Below, in pieces: positions 52,861-61,769 of a DNA stretch of 64,000 nt. Below the pieces are notes generated by a model. It saw only the letters and a list, made by a program, of their open reading frames with translations. It searched no databases and was not told where the DNA came from. The position numbers and the translations under genes were made by a program. Source of the DNA: Streptococcus zalophi (GTDB taxonomy: Bacteria; Bacillota; Bacilli; Lactobacillales; Streptococcaceae); NCBI RefSeq assembly GCF_016481285.1, contig NZ_JAENBP010000008.1:1-64000 (forward strand). The letters are read 5' to 3'. Position 1 is the first letter of the stretch. Each line of letters begins with the position of its first letter.

Positions 52861-53730
52861 TCTCTCGTTTTTTCTATTTTTGACTTCTTGGTTAAAAAAA
52901 TCTTCTAATTTTTCAGTGCCAAATTTTGGAGCAGACATATCCATCGCCATGGTCGTCATTATAAATTCTAATGGGCCATAGATCTTTTGACCAGTAAACG
53001 TCCTAATGGCACTAAGAGTAAATCTTCTTAAAAAATCCGGTAAGTGCACTATCCTGATTTTTTTGTGATACGCCTTTAATGCTAATACTGCCATTTCGTT
53101 TTGCGAAAGTAGCTCAGGACCGCCGATAGCTAATTCTTTTTCATCATTTACGATAGAATCAACGACCACAATGGCTAAATCTTTTCCGTGAATTGGATTG
53201 AGTTTTAATGTGCCATCTCCAAACAAATACACTGTCCCGTTTTTTGCCATGTTGAGAAATTCCGCCATATCTGAGAAAAATCCATTTGCTCTGATAATGG
53301 TGTAATCTAAGCCTGAGGCTTTTAAATAATCACCTAATTTTTCTTTGGCTTCACAAATTTTTAAATGTCTCAGCTGTTCACCTTTAAAAACCGAAACATA
53401 GATAAACTTTTTGACACCACTTTTTTTAGCGTCATTGATTAGGTTTGCGTTTGCCTGATAGTCAACATCCATATAGGTTAATCCATCTTTTTGACGCGTA
53501 ATACCAACTGTACTAATCACGATATCAACATCCTCGCAAATACCTTTTAGATCCTCAGGACTTGTTACTTGCGCTTCAACGATTTCAAGGGTTTCTGCTA
53601 TCAGGTTAACTTTATTTTTATTCCTCACAATGATTTTAGTTGGATAGCCTCTTTTTATCAGCTCCTGCATTACAAATCTTCCCAGATATCCTGTAGCTCC
53701 TGCTAAAAGTACTTTTTCGTTGGTCATCAT
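52858..53730 (-). CDS. NmrA-like NAD(P)-binding SDR protein
   Basis: 290 residues from the ATG at 53730, with AAGGAGG seven bases upstream; the longer frame has no site. N-terminal Rossmann motif VLLAGATGYLGRFVMQEL (GxxGxxG), with DVDIVISTVGITRQ and a YVSVFKGEQLRHLKICEAKEKLGDYLKASGLDYTIIRANGFFSDM segment typical of atypical short-chain dehydrogenases (NmrA or NAD-dependent epimerase type). No catalytic Tyr-x3-Lys motif is evident, so it may bind NAD(P) as a sensor or reduce quinones. It sits between the two ABC halves, as an insertion relative to the usual tandem arrangement. Confidence 0.85.
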   Translation of the reverse strand: MMTNEKVLLAGATGYLGRFVMQELIKRGYPTKIIVRNKNKVNLIAETLEIVEAQVTSPEDLKGICEDVDIVISTVGITRQKDGLTYMDVDYQANANLINDAKKSGVKKFIYVSVFKGEQLRHLKICEAKEKLGDYLKASGLDYTIIRANGFFSDMAEFLNMAKNGTVYLFGDGTLKLNPIHGKDLAIVVVDSIVNDEKELAIGGPELLSQNEMAVLALKAYHKKIRIVHLPDFLRRFTLSAIRTFTGQKIYGPLEFIMTTMAMDMSAPKFGTEKLEDFFNQEVKNRKNER

Positions 53731-53775
53731 TTCACACCTCCTTAATGGCTCATGAAACATGTGTTTTGACTGGAA

Positions 53776-55500
53776 TTAATCTTCCTTCGTTTGTTGGCGT
53801 AAGTATTGCTCATAATACCAACCCTTGTTAGCAATTAAATCGGCAGGTTTTCCTGCCTCAACAATCTTACCTTCCTCTAAAACAATCACCCAATCAGCAT
53901 GGTTAACAGCTGATAGCCTGTGAGTCACAATGATGGTTGTTTTTTCTTGTCGCTCTTTTTGAATATTATCAATGATAGCTTGCTCAGTTTTAGCATCAAC
54001 AGCTGACAAGGAATCATCTAAGATGAGAATATCTGGATTCTTTAAGAAGGCTCTAGCAATTGAGATGCGTTGTTTTTGACCCCCTGATATCGAAACACCT
54101 TTTTCACCAATAGCAGTTTCAAGTCCTTTGGACATGCGGTTTAAATCGTCAGTAAAGGCTGCTGTCTCAATAGCTTTTAAAATATCTTCTTGACTAGCAT
54201 CAGCATTTCCCACAGCAATATTGTCACCAACAGATTTTGAAAACAAAATGTGCTCTTGTGGTACATAACTAATGGCATCTTCGATAGACGTTTTTTGATA
54301 GTCAACGACTGGTCTTTGATTGATATTAAAAACACCCTGTCCTACTGGGTATTGTCTTAGAAACTGACGCACAAAAGTCGTCTTCCCAGAACCTGTTTTA
54401 CCAACAACACCAAGAGTTTCTCCCGCTTTAATACGTAAACTAATATCAGATAGACTTTGGTTTGAACCATTTGGGTAAGTAAACGAATAATGATCAAACA
54501 CTATCTCTTCTGGTTTTGTTAAGATAATCTTCCCGTCTTTTTCAAGTTCATCACCAGTTACTAACAATTCATTAATTTTTTCAAAAGACGTTTTACCAAC
54601 TTGATAGGTTAAAATAAATTCTGCCAACATCCAAAATGGCTCAACTAAAGATGAAGCGTAGATCTGAAGAGCAATAATTTGACCCAAGGTTAGGGTCCCA
54701 TCTTGGATGCCATTTGCTCCCATCAAAAGAATAATCACCGTTGAAATCCCTAAAAAGAAGAAAAATAAGGGACCATATGCAGATTGGTAGCGTCTAACGT
54801 AATCATCTTGTCTAGCTAATTTTTGTGTGCTCGCTTGAAATTTTTTGAACAAATCTTCTTTTTTACTATACGCTCGAATCACACGAATACCTTCAATGAC
54901 TTCTAAGACTTCATCGCTTAGACTGGCAATGGCGTTACGATTTTTTTCAACTAAAACATCTTGTTTTTTCCCCAAAAAGTAGATACACCCTGCTAACAAG
55001 AGTAGGGGAATAATAGCAAAAAGACTAACTGACCATGAAATAAAAAACATGACAGGAATCACAAAAAGAACTGTGCCACCAGCATAAAAAACAACCATGA
55101 GACCAAAACCAACGAGTTCTTTGAGTCCTTCTGAATCGGTTGTAAAGCGCGTCATCACATCTCCAGAACGAAACTTGTCAAAAAAAGGTGTTCTCATCTT
55201 CAATAATTTTTGAAATGCCTGTTTTTGTAGATTCAAACGAAATTCGACAGAGGATTGGAACAAGTAACGCGCCCAAATATAAGCTGTCACATAAGAAATA
55301 ACAGTAACAAAGATTAAATAAATGGCATTGTTAACTAATAGTTGCGAGGTGAGTTGCCCTTTTGTCATCAAATCGACAACCTGCTCAATGATTTTAGTTG
55401 GAATAACCAGACTCACATCATAAATAACAAGAGCCGTCACAATCAGCAAGTAACGCCACTTCTTTTTCATAATAAAATGATAGATTAGTTGAAACATCAC
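53776..55500 (-). CDS. ABC exporter half-transporter with degenerate site, BmrC/PatA-like
   Basis: 574 residues. Six membrane helices (about 15-300), ATPase with Walker A GKTGSGKT (367-374), signature VSISGGQKQR (469-478) and Walker B ILILDDSLSAVD (491-502). Asp496 replaces the catalytic Glu, which is the hallmark of the degenerate half of asymmetric exporters such as BmrC and TM287. The partner half is at 50888-52633. It is the first structural gene behind a leader peptide and attenuator (55604-55731), an arrangement known for bmrBCD and reported for patAB. Substrates are likely drugs or peptides. Confidence 0.92.
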   Translation of the reverse strand: MMFQLIYHFIMKKKWRYLLIVTALVIYDVSLVIPTKIIEQVVDLMTKGQLTSQLLVNNAIYLIFVTVISYVTAYIWARYLFQSSVEFRLNLQKQAFQKLLKMRTPFFDKFRSGDVMTRFTTDSEGLKELVGFGLMVVFYAGGTVLFVIPVMFFISWSVSLFAIIPLLLLAGCIYFLGKKQDVLVEKNRNAIASLSDEVLEVIEGIRVIRAYSKKEDLFKKFQASTQKLARQDDYVRRYQSAYGPLFFFFLGISTVIILLMGANGIQDGTLTLGQIIALQIYASSLVEPFWMLAEFILTYQVGKTSFEKINELLVTGDELEKDGKIILTKPEEIVFDHYSFTYPNGSNQSLSDISLRIKAGETLGVVGKTGSGKTTFVRQFLRQYPVGQGVFNINQRPVVDYQKTSIEDAISYVPQEHILFSKSVGDNIAVGNADASQEDILKAIETAAFTDDLNRMSKGLETAIGEKGVSISGGQKQRISIARAFLKNPDILILDDSLSAVDAKTEQAIIDNIQKERQEKTTIIVTHRLSAVNHADWVIVLEEGKIVEAGKPADLIANKGWYYEQYLRQQTKED

Positions 55501-55603
55501 GTTTTCCTCTTTCTTTTGACCTCATCTTTTTATAGGCATCCTTTCAATCGAGTAATGACTATACGACAGCTAGCCTAAAACAGCCTAAAAAGATTATAAA
55601 AAT

Positions 55604-55645
55604 ACAAAAAGACCCATAGTAGAACAACTCCTACCATGAGCCTTT
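55604..55645 (-). terminator. Attenuator upstream of the ABC operon
   Basis: AAAGGCTCATGGTAGGA and TTCTACTATGGGTCTTT pair (with several G-U pairs) around a short loop and are followed by T5 on the minus strand. It sits between the leader peptide and the first ABC gene, more than 100 bases before its start, so it would stop transcription before the operon. Confidence 0.8.
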
Positions 55646-55665
55646 GATAGTGCGTTTAAAAAACA

Positions 55666-55731
55666 CTACATTTTCAGGTCAGAAAGGAGTTTATTATTAT
55701 CTAACATCATAGCAATCCATAATTTGTTCAT
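55666..55731 (-). CDS. 21-residue leader peptide of the ABC operon
   Basis: ATG at 55731 with AAGGAG nine bases upstream. The peptide reads MNKLWIAMMLDNNKLLSDLKM and stops at 55666, about 20 bases before the attenuator stem. It has no signal or other family resemblance. Its Shine-Dalgarno (55748-55740) can pair perfectly over nine bases with its own codons 14-17 (55690-55682). Ribosome stalling on this ORF, for example by a translation inhibitor, could favour an antiterminator and so induce the exporter. The remaining part of 55501-55845 contains only the promoter. Confidence 0.75.
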   Translation of the reverse strand: MNKLWIAMMLDNNKLLSDLKM

Positions 55732-55764
55732 GACTTTGTACTCCTTTCCTTAAATTCGTTATTA

Positions 55765-55793
55765 ATAGTAACATAAATATACAGAGATGTAAA
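55765..55793 (-). promoter_or_regulatory. Promoter of the leader-ABC operon
   Basis: TTTACA (55793-55788), 17 bases, TACTAT (55770-55765), about 35 bases before the leader start codon. Confidence 0.6.
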
Positions 55794-55845
55794 CCATTTT
55801 TATTTTTCTAGCAAAATAATTATCTTCCAACACAATCCTCAAATT

Positions 55846-56220
55846 CTATTGAGTGGTTTCTAAAAGAGAAATAGCAACCTTAACGTCATCACGCAAAAGT
55901 TTTTTAACACGACAGTAGTCATCAATATAAGCTAGGATGGCTCCTGATTCTTCTTGATTATATGAATGATGAATAGCCACTGTTAAGCTGAAATGATCAT
56001 CTTCATAAGAGGAAGACACTTCAATTGGTACCTCGTTTAATTGATGGTGTTTTTTAAAATACCCTTGCACACACATGGTAATACATGACCCTAAGGCAAT
56101 ATTAACAAGACTCATTGGCGTTTCTCCTTGTTGTTTGACACCAAATAACTCTACAGAGTCCCCATAGCCTTCTGATTTAACATGAAAAAGACGATCACCA
56201 ATAATTTTTGTTTGATACAT
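55846..56220 (-). CDS. OsmC-family peroxiredoxin-like protein
   Basis: 124 residues from the ATG at 56220 (MYQTKIIGD), with AAAGGAG upstream; the earlier in-frame ATG has none. ALGSCITMCVQGYFKKH contains one conserved Cys, while the second of the Ohr/OsmC pair is displaced (Cys in DDYCRVKKLL), so peroxidase activity is uncertain. The short size suits the YhfA-like OsmC group. It lies between the ABC operon and lplA; no functional link is evident. Confidence 0.85.
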   Translation of the reverse strand: MYQTKIIGDRLFHVKSEGYGDSVELFGVKQQGETPMSLVNIALGSCITMCVQGYFKKHHQLNEVPIEVSSSYEDDHFSLTVAIHHSYNQEESGAILAYIDDYCRVKKLLRDDVKVAISLLETTQ

Positions 56221-56291
56221 ATTAAACTCCTTTGATAGATAATTTATAAACAAAACAGGAGAAGAGTATATCTTCTCCTGTTAAAGACTTA

Positions 56292-57284
56292 TTAAGCCAC
56301 GATAGCTTTTGCGACTTCTTCTACTGTCATACGTGAGAAATAAGCAGTTGTATCGATGGTTTTTAATTTTTCAAGAACTGCAGGGTATTCATAAGGAACA
56401 CCAACTAACAATTCTTCAATTTCACTAACATCTTTAATTCCAAAGAAGTCACCGTAAATTTTAATCGATTTAATGATTGACTTGTCAACATTGGCATAAG
56501 TAGTAATCTTACCAGCTGGATAGCGAACATTACGAGAAATGGTATATTCTGGTGCTTTACCATACGTCCAATCCCATGTCCCAAAAGTTTCTTCTGCTGA
56601 CTTTTTAATATGAGCCAATTCTTCATCTGATAAAACATATTCTGTCATATCAGGATGTGTTTTTTTCATTTGCTCTAAGAGGGCATCTTTAAATTCAGTA
56701 ACAGTGATTTTTTTAGGTAATTCACTTAAAATGTTAGTCACACGTGCACGCACTGATTTAATCCCTTTTGATTCAATTTTATCCTTGCTCACTTTGAGGG
56801 CACTTGCTAAAACTGATAAATCAACATCAAAAAGTAAAGCACCATGGTGCATCATACGTCCTTTGTAGTATGCTTGAGCGTTACCACCGAATTTTTTACC
56901 ATTAATTTCCAAGTCATTACGACCTGTAAACTCAGCTTTAACACCCATATCTGCTAATGTTTCGATAACTGGAGCTGAGAATTTTTTGAAGTCAAAAGCG
57001 CCTTCTTCTCCTGATTTTGAAGAAATAATGGTGTAGTTAAGATTATTTAAATCATGATAAACAGCCCCACCACCTGACAGACGACGAACCACTTTGATAC
57101 CATGTTCATCAGTATATTCTTTATTAATTTCTTCAATGGCATTTTGGTGTCTACCGATAATAATGGCAGGCTCATTTATCCAGAGAATAAAAATTTCATC
57201 CTCATCCATTAATTCTCTAAAAGCATAGGCTTCTAAGGCAATATTAAAAGCTGGGTCATTGCTATTGTTGACAATATATTTCAT
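56292..57284 (-). CDS. lplA: Lipoate-protein ligase A
   Basis: 330 residues. The BPL/LplA catalytic domain holds VRRLSGGGAVYHDLNNLNYTII (lipoyl-AMP site) and KFGGNAQAYYKGRMMHHGALLFDVDL with the catalytic Lys region; the C-terminal accessory domain (about 240-330) is present. It activates free lipoate and attaches it to lipoyl lysines, here the PDH E2 and E3 lipoyl domains encoded upstream. It lies 81 bases downstream of the E3 gene, in one functional operon. The host must take up lipoate. Confidence 0.97.
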   Translation of the reverse strand: MKYIVNNSNDPAFNIALEAYAFRELMDEDEIFILWINEPAIIIGRHQNAIEEINKEYTDEHGIKVVRRLSGGGAVYHDLNNLNYTIISSKSGEEGAFDFKKFSAPVIETLADMGVKAEFTGRNDLEINGKKFGGNAQAYYKGRMMHHGALLFDVDLSVLASALKVSKDKIESKGIKSVRARVTNILSELPKKITVTEFKDALLEQMKKTHPDMTEYVLSDEELAHIKKSAEETFGTWDWTYGKAPEYTISRNVRYPAGKITTYANVDKSIIKSIKIYGDFFGIKDVSEIEELLVGVPYEYPAVLEKLKTIDTTAYFSRMTVEEVAKAIVA

Positions 57285-57365
57285 TTGTAACTCCTTACCT
57301 TATGATAATGATAGAACTAAGAAAAGACAAATCTTAGACAACCTAAGATTTATCTTTTACAAGTA

Positions 57366-59108
57366 TTATTTACGTCTTGGTGGATTATGGATAGCTTCAC
57401 CTAAAACATCCATGAAGGCTTCATACATCACTTCTGAGAAAGTAGGATGTCCATGAATAGAAAGCGCTACTTCATCAACTGTTAATTCAGATTCCATGAT
57501 GGTTGATGCTTCATTAATCATTTCAGCTGCAGATGGTCCAACAATGTGAACACCCAAGATTTCATGATATTTAGCATCAGCTATTACTTTAACAAAACCA
57601 TGGTCTTCATTTGAAGCAATCGCACGTCCATTTCCAGTAAAGCTGTTTCTACCAATTAAGATATCGCCATATTGTTCACGCGCTTGCTCTTCTGTTAAAC
57701 CACAGATAGCTACTTCTGGATGTGTATAAACAGCTGCAGGTGTGTAAGCAAGGTTCGCTTTACGAGTGTTACCACGCATTGCATTTTCAGCAGCCACTTC
57801 ACCCATACGGTAAGCAGCATGTGCCAACATTTTTTGACCATTCACATCACCTGGTGCATAGATACCTGGAATAGATGTTTCTTGGTATTCATTAACTTTA
57901 ATACGGCCTCTATCTAACTCAAGGTTAAGATCTTCAAGTCCATTTAATTGTGGTACACGTCCAATTGAAAGAAGGGCTTTATCAACAACAACTTCTTGGC
58001 CACTTACTTTAAGGGTCAATTGATTATTAGCTTCAACAATTTCTTCCAATGATACTGACGTCATGAATTTCATACCTTTCTTAGAAAGGATTTTTTGTAA
58101 TTCAAGAGAAATTTCACGGTCCATAGCAGGAATGATACGGTCAGCCATTTCAACAACAGTGACTTCTGTTCCATATGATGCAAAGACTAATCCAAGCTCA
58201 ACTCCGACAACACCACCACCAATAACAGCTAATGATTTTGGAATTTCACGAAGATCAAGAATATCATCAGATGTCAACACATGTTTAGAATCAATTCCTG
58301 GAATATTAATACGAGAAACTTTTGAACCAGTTGCTAAGATGATGTTGCGACCTTTGATGGTTTGGCTACCAATCACAACAGTCTTATCTGGATTAACTTT
58401 AGCTAAACCATTAAACATAGTCACTTTATTAGCTTTTAACAAGCCACCAACACCACTTGTTAATTTCTTAACCACTGAGTTTTTAAAATCAACGGTTTTA
58501 TCCATATCAATGGTGTAGTTTGTTGATGCTAGGTTGATACCACGGCCGGCAGCAATTTTCAAACCTTCTAAGATTTCAGCATTTTTAAGATAAGTTTTTG
58601 TTGGGATACATCCTTTGTTTAAGCAGGTACCACCAAATTCTGATTTTTCAACAATAGCGATTTTACCACCAAGTTGAGCACCACGAATAGCAGCATAATA
58701 TCCTGCAGGGCCACCACCAACAACAACAATATCATACTCATCATCTGCTAATGCAGCTTTTGGTGCTTGTGCCACTTCTTGAGCAGGGGCTTTAGGCACC
58801 TCTAGGCCAGCAGCTTCAAGTTCTTTGGTTGCTTCTTTAACAGTTGCTGTTCCAGCATCAACAGTTTCACCAGCTTCACCCAAGTAAGCAATGACTTCTG
58901 TGACAGGAACAGTTGCACCATCTCCATGAACAATCTTGATGAGAACACCAGAATCTTCCGCTTCAATTTCCATATTTGTTTTATCAGACATGATTTCTAG
59001 AAGGATGTCACCTTCTTTGACTTCATCACCTTCTTGTTTTTTCCACTCGAGGATTTCACCTTCTTGCATATCAACACCGAGTTTGGGCATGATCACTTCA
59101 ATTGCCAT
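57366..59108 (-). CDS. pdhD: Dihydrolipoamide dehydrogenase (E3) with N-terminal lipoyl domain
   Basis: 580 residues. A lipoyl domain (1-80, Lys43 in SDKTNME) and an Ala/Pro-rich linker (85-122) precede the E3 flavoprotein: FAD site IVVVGGGPAGYYAAIRGAQLGG, redox Cys162 and Cys167 in GGTCLNKGCIPTKT, and the C-terminal HGHPTFSEVMYEAFMD with the active-site His-Glu. The E3 reoxidises lipoamide and makes NADH. The fused lipoyl domain is nearly identical to that of E2, also in DNA (see the repeat finding). It is the fourth gene of the operon after pdhC. Confidence 0.96.
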   Translation of the reverse strand: MAIEVIMPKLGVDMQEGEILEWKKQEGDEVKEGDILLEIMSDKTNMEIEAEDSGVLIKIVHGDGATVPVTEVIAYLGEAGETVDAGTATVKEATKELEAAGLEVPKAPAQEVAQAPKAALADDEYDIVVVGGGPAGYYAAIRGAQLGGKIAIVEKSEFGGTCLNKGCIPTKTYLKNAEILEGLKIAAGRGINLASTNYTIDMDKTVDFKNSVVKKLTSGVGGLLKANKVTMFNGLAKVNPDKTVVIGSQTIKGRNIILATGSKVSRINIPGIDSKHVLTSDDILDLREIPKSLAVIGGGVVGVELGLVFASYGTEVTVVEMADRIIPAMDREISLELQKILSKKGMKFMTSVSLEEIVEANNQLTLKVSGQEVVVDKALLSIGRVPQLNGLEDLNLELDRGRIKVNEYQETSIPGIYAPGDVNGQKMLAHAAYRMGEVAAENAMRGNTRKANLAYTPAAVYTHPEVAICGLTEEQAREQYGDILIGRNSFTGNGRAIASNEDHGFVKVIADAKYHEILGVHIVGPSAAEMINEASTIMESELTVDEVALSIHGHPTFSEVMYEAFMDVLGEAIHNPPRRK

Positions 59109-59176
59109 TATTATCTCCTTTTTATTTCAATAATTAAATAGTGATTTATTATCTATTTTATGAAAACCTGATGTCA

Positions 59177-60571
59177 TCAGATCAATAATTCAAATGGGTT
59201 TTCAATGAGGTTCTTAAGATCAACCATGAATTTAGCACCATTCATACCATCAACAAGACGGTGGTCAATCGTTAAACTCAATGCCATGATTGGACGAACA
59301 ACAACTTCGCCATCAACAACTACAGGTGTTGGAACGGTTGCTGAAATTCCTAAGATAGCTGAGTTTGGTTGATTGATAATTGGGTTAAATGATTTAGTTC
59401 CAAACATTCCAAGGTTAGTAATTGAGAATGTAGAGCCTGACATTTCAGCCGCTTTCAATTTACCAGACTGTGCTTTTTTAATCACATCTTTTGAAGCGAT
59501 AACAAAATCAGAAATTGTCATCTTATCTGCACCTTTAACAACTGGTACAATAAGTCCACCATCTAATCCTACCGCAATTCCTAGGTTAACAAAACGATGG
59601 AGTTCAATCTCAGTAGCATCATTGATGAGTGAAGCATTAAGATAACTATGTTCAGGTTTCATCAATGTTTTAACAACAGCCATACCAAGTAGGTCAGTAA
59701 AGGTTACTTTATTACCTGTTTTAGCCATGATTGGGTCGATTAACTTCTTACGAAGTGCCATCATTTCTGTCATATCAACATCATAGTTAAGCGTAAAGGT
59801 TGGTGCAGTAAGATAAGAATGCGTCATACCTTTAGAAATAGCCTTACGCATTGCAGTCATCTTGATAACTTCAACGCCCTCTGGCAATTCTTTCACAGCT
59901 TCTTCAGCTGGTTTAGCCGCTTGAGCAGTTTCTGCTGCTGGCTTAGCTGCATTAAGAACAGCCATGACGTCTTCTTTCATAATCTTACCATTGTAACCTG
60001 AACCGGTAATGGTAGATAAATCAAGACCTTTATCTTCAGCAATTTTCTTAGCAAGAGGGGTTGCTTTAGGTTGAGCACCTTTGAAGTTTTCAACATCATC
60101 CTTGTGCACGCGACCAAATGGTCCTGTACCAGGGACTTGTCCTAAATCAATACCTAACTCTTTAGCTGCTTTGCGGGCTGCTGGAGTTGCTCTCACTTTT
60201 CCTTTATTTCCTTGAGGGGCAGAAACAGCAACTTGAGGAGCCGCTTGAACAGGTGTTTCTGGTGCTTTTGCAACTTCTTGCGGAGCTTCTTTAGACTCAG
60301 TTGAAGGAGCAGAAAGATTGTCAACAGATTCGCCTTCTGCACCAAGATAGCCGATAACTTCAGTAACTGGAACAGTCTCACCATTGCCACGGACAATTTT
60401 TAATAAGATACCAGAATCTTCTGCCTCAAGCTCCATATTTGTTTTATCTGACATGATTTCAAGAAGAATATCTCCCTCATTAACCATATCACCTTCTTGT
60501 TTTTTCCACTCGAGGATTTCGCCTTCTTGCATATCAACCCCGAGTTTGGGCATTATAATTTCGACAGCCAT
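59177..60571 (-). CDS. pdhC: Dihydrolipoamide acetyltransferase (PDH E2)
   Basis: 464 residues from the ATG at 60571 with GAAAGGAA upstream; an 18-residue extension has no such site. One lipoyl domain (Lys43 in SDKTNME), a linker, two peripheral subunit-binding-like segments (VRATPAARKAAKELGIDLGQVPGTGPFGRVHKDDV and ATPLAKKIAEDKGLDLSTITGSGYNGKIMKEDV), and the catalytic domain with the HxxxDG motif DHRLVDGMNGAKF near the end. Two tandem binding domains are uncommon. The 175-base gap to pdhB (60572-60746) shows only weak possible promoter elements and no gene. Acetoin dehydrogenase E2 is the alternative, less likely. Confidence 0.94.
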   Translation of the reverse strand: MAVEIIMPKLGVDMQEGEILEWKKQEGDMVNEGDILLEIMSDKTNMELEAEDSGILLKIVRGNGETVPVTEVIGYLGAEGESVDNLSAPSTESKEAPQEVAKAPETPVQAAPQVAVSAPQGNKGKVRATPAARKAAKELGIDLGQVPGTGPFGRVHKDDVENFKGAQPKATPLAKKIAEDKGLDLSTITGSGYNGKIMKEDVMAVLNAAKPAAETAQAAKPAEEAVKELPEGVEVIKMTAMRKAISKGMTHSYLTAPTFTLNYDVDMTEMMALRKKLIDPIMAKTGNKVTFTDLLGMAVVKTLMKPEHSYLNASLINDATEIELHRFVNLGIAVGLDGGLIVPVVKGADKMTISDFVIASKDVIKKAQSGKLKAAEMSGSTFSITNLGMFGTKSFNPIINQPNSAILGISATVPTPVVVDGEVVVRPIMALSLTIDHRLVDGMNGAKFMVDLKNLIENPFELLI

Positions 60572-60746
60572 AAAATTCCTTTCAAATAAAATATAAACGT
60601 AGAAAAGAGATGGTGTTGCCATCATCTTTTCTCTCTATTCTTATATCATTATTGTTAACTAAGCAACTAACAGTCATTAGCAAACAACAATTCGTTTATG
60701 AGAGTGTGATTAAATTTTCTATAATAACGAGTATGAAAATCTTAAA

Positions 60747-61745
60747 TTACAATCCCTTATTAACCATTTTATAAATAGCTGCTTTAATTTTTTCAACATC
60801 TGGAAGTATTGCCTGTTCAAGAACACGTGCATAAGGAACAGGAACATCTTCACTTGCCAAACGTACAATTGGATGATCAAGATAATCAAAAGCTTCACTT
60901 TCTGTTATAACGGTTGCAATTTCTCCGATAAAGCCACCTGTTTTATAAGCATCATTAACAAGCATTAATTTACCTGTCTTTTTAACAGAGTCAATAATGA
61001 GTTCTTTATCAAGTGGAATAAGTGTTCTTGGGTCAACTACTTCAACGTTGATACCATCTTCAGCTACTTCTTCAGCAGCTTTTAGAACTCTCTCTAACAT
61101 ACGACCGTAAGAAACAATGGTTAAATCTTTACCCTCACGTTTAATCTCACCTTTACCAAGTGGAATATAAAAATCAGGGTCCAAGCTAACTTCTTCTTTT
61201 TTACCATAAAGTGCTTTAGGCTCCATGAAAAGAACCATATTATTGTCTCTAATCGCAGATTTTAATAGGCCTTTAGCATCATTAGCATTTCCTGGTGCAA
61301 CTACTTTAATCCCTGGGATGTGAGTTAACCAAGCCTCAAGAGATTGTGAGTGTTGAGCAGCTGATCCAATACCAGAACCTGAAGCCACTCTAAAGGTTAC
61401 AGGTGTTTTAAGCCCACCACCAAACATGTAGTTGTTTTTAGCACCATTGTTAACAATAGCATCCATAGCGATTGTCAAGAAATCCATGAAGGTTAAGTCA
61501 ACAATAGGACGTAAGCCTGTGATTGCGGCACCAACTGCTGAACCTGCAATTGCAGCTTCAGAAATTGGAGTGTCTCTGACACGTTTTTCACCAAATTCTT
61601 CATACATTCCTACAGAAGTTCCAAAGTCGCCTCCATAAATACCGACATCTTCACCCATTAAGAAAATAGTGTCATCTTTACGCATTTCCTCAGTCATTGC
61701 AAGGTTAACTGCTTCACGTAAAGCCATTACTTTAGTTTCAGTCAT
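60747..61745 (-). CDS. pdhB: Pyruvate dehydrogenase E1 beta subunit
   Basis: 332 residues. MALREAVNLAMTEEMRKDDTIFLMGEDVGIYGGDFGTSVGMYEEFGEKRVRDTPISEAAIAGSAVGAA is the canonical N-terminal part of the transketolase-like beta subunit, and the C-terminal domain (GKLMLVNDAYKTGGFIGEIATVI) is complete. With E1 alpha it forms the heterotetramer that decarboxylates pyruvate using thiamine diphosphate. It follows pdhA by 24 bases. The acetoin dehydrogenase beta subunit has the same fold and cannot be fully excluded. Confidence 0.95.
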   Translation of the reverse strand: MTETKVMALREAVNLAMTEEMRKDDTIFLMGEDVGIYGGDFGTSVGMYEEFGEKRVRDTPISEAAIAGSAVGAAITGLRPIVDLTFMDFLTIAMDAIVNNGAKNNYMFGGGLKTPVTFRVASGSGIGSAAQHSQSLEAWLTHIPGIKVVAPGNANDAKGLLKSAIRDNNMVLFMEPKALYGKKEEVSLDPDFYIPLGKGEIKREGKDLTIVSYGRMLERVLKAAEEVAEDGINVEVVDPRTLIPLDKELIIDSVKKTGKLMLVNDAYKTGGFIGEIATVITESEAFDYLDHPIVRLASEDVPVPYARVLEQAILPDVEKIKAAIYKMVNKGL

Positions 61746-61769
61746 TATTAATTTCTCCTCTTCCTTTCC

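Noticed and set aside
58063-58518. 151-codon plus-strand frame
   Set aside because: Antisense to the dihydrolipoamide dehydrogenase gene, no start signals, no family resemblance.
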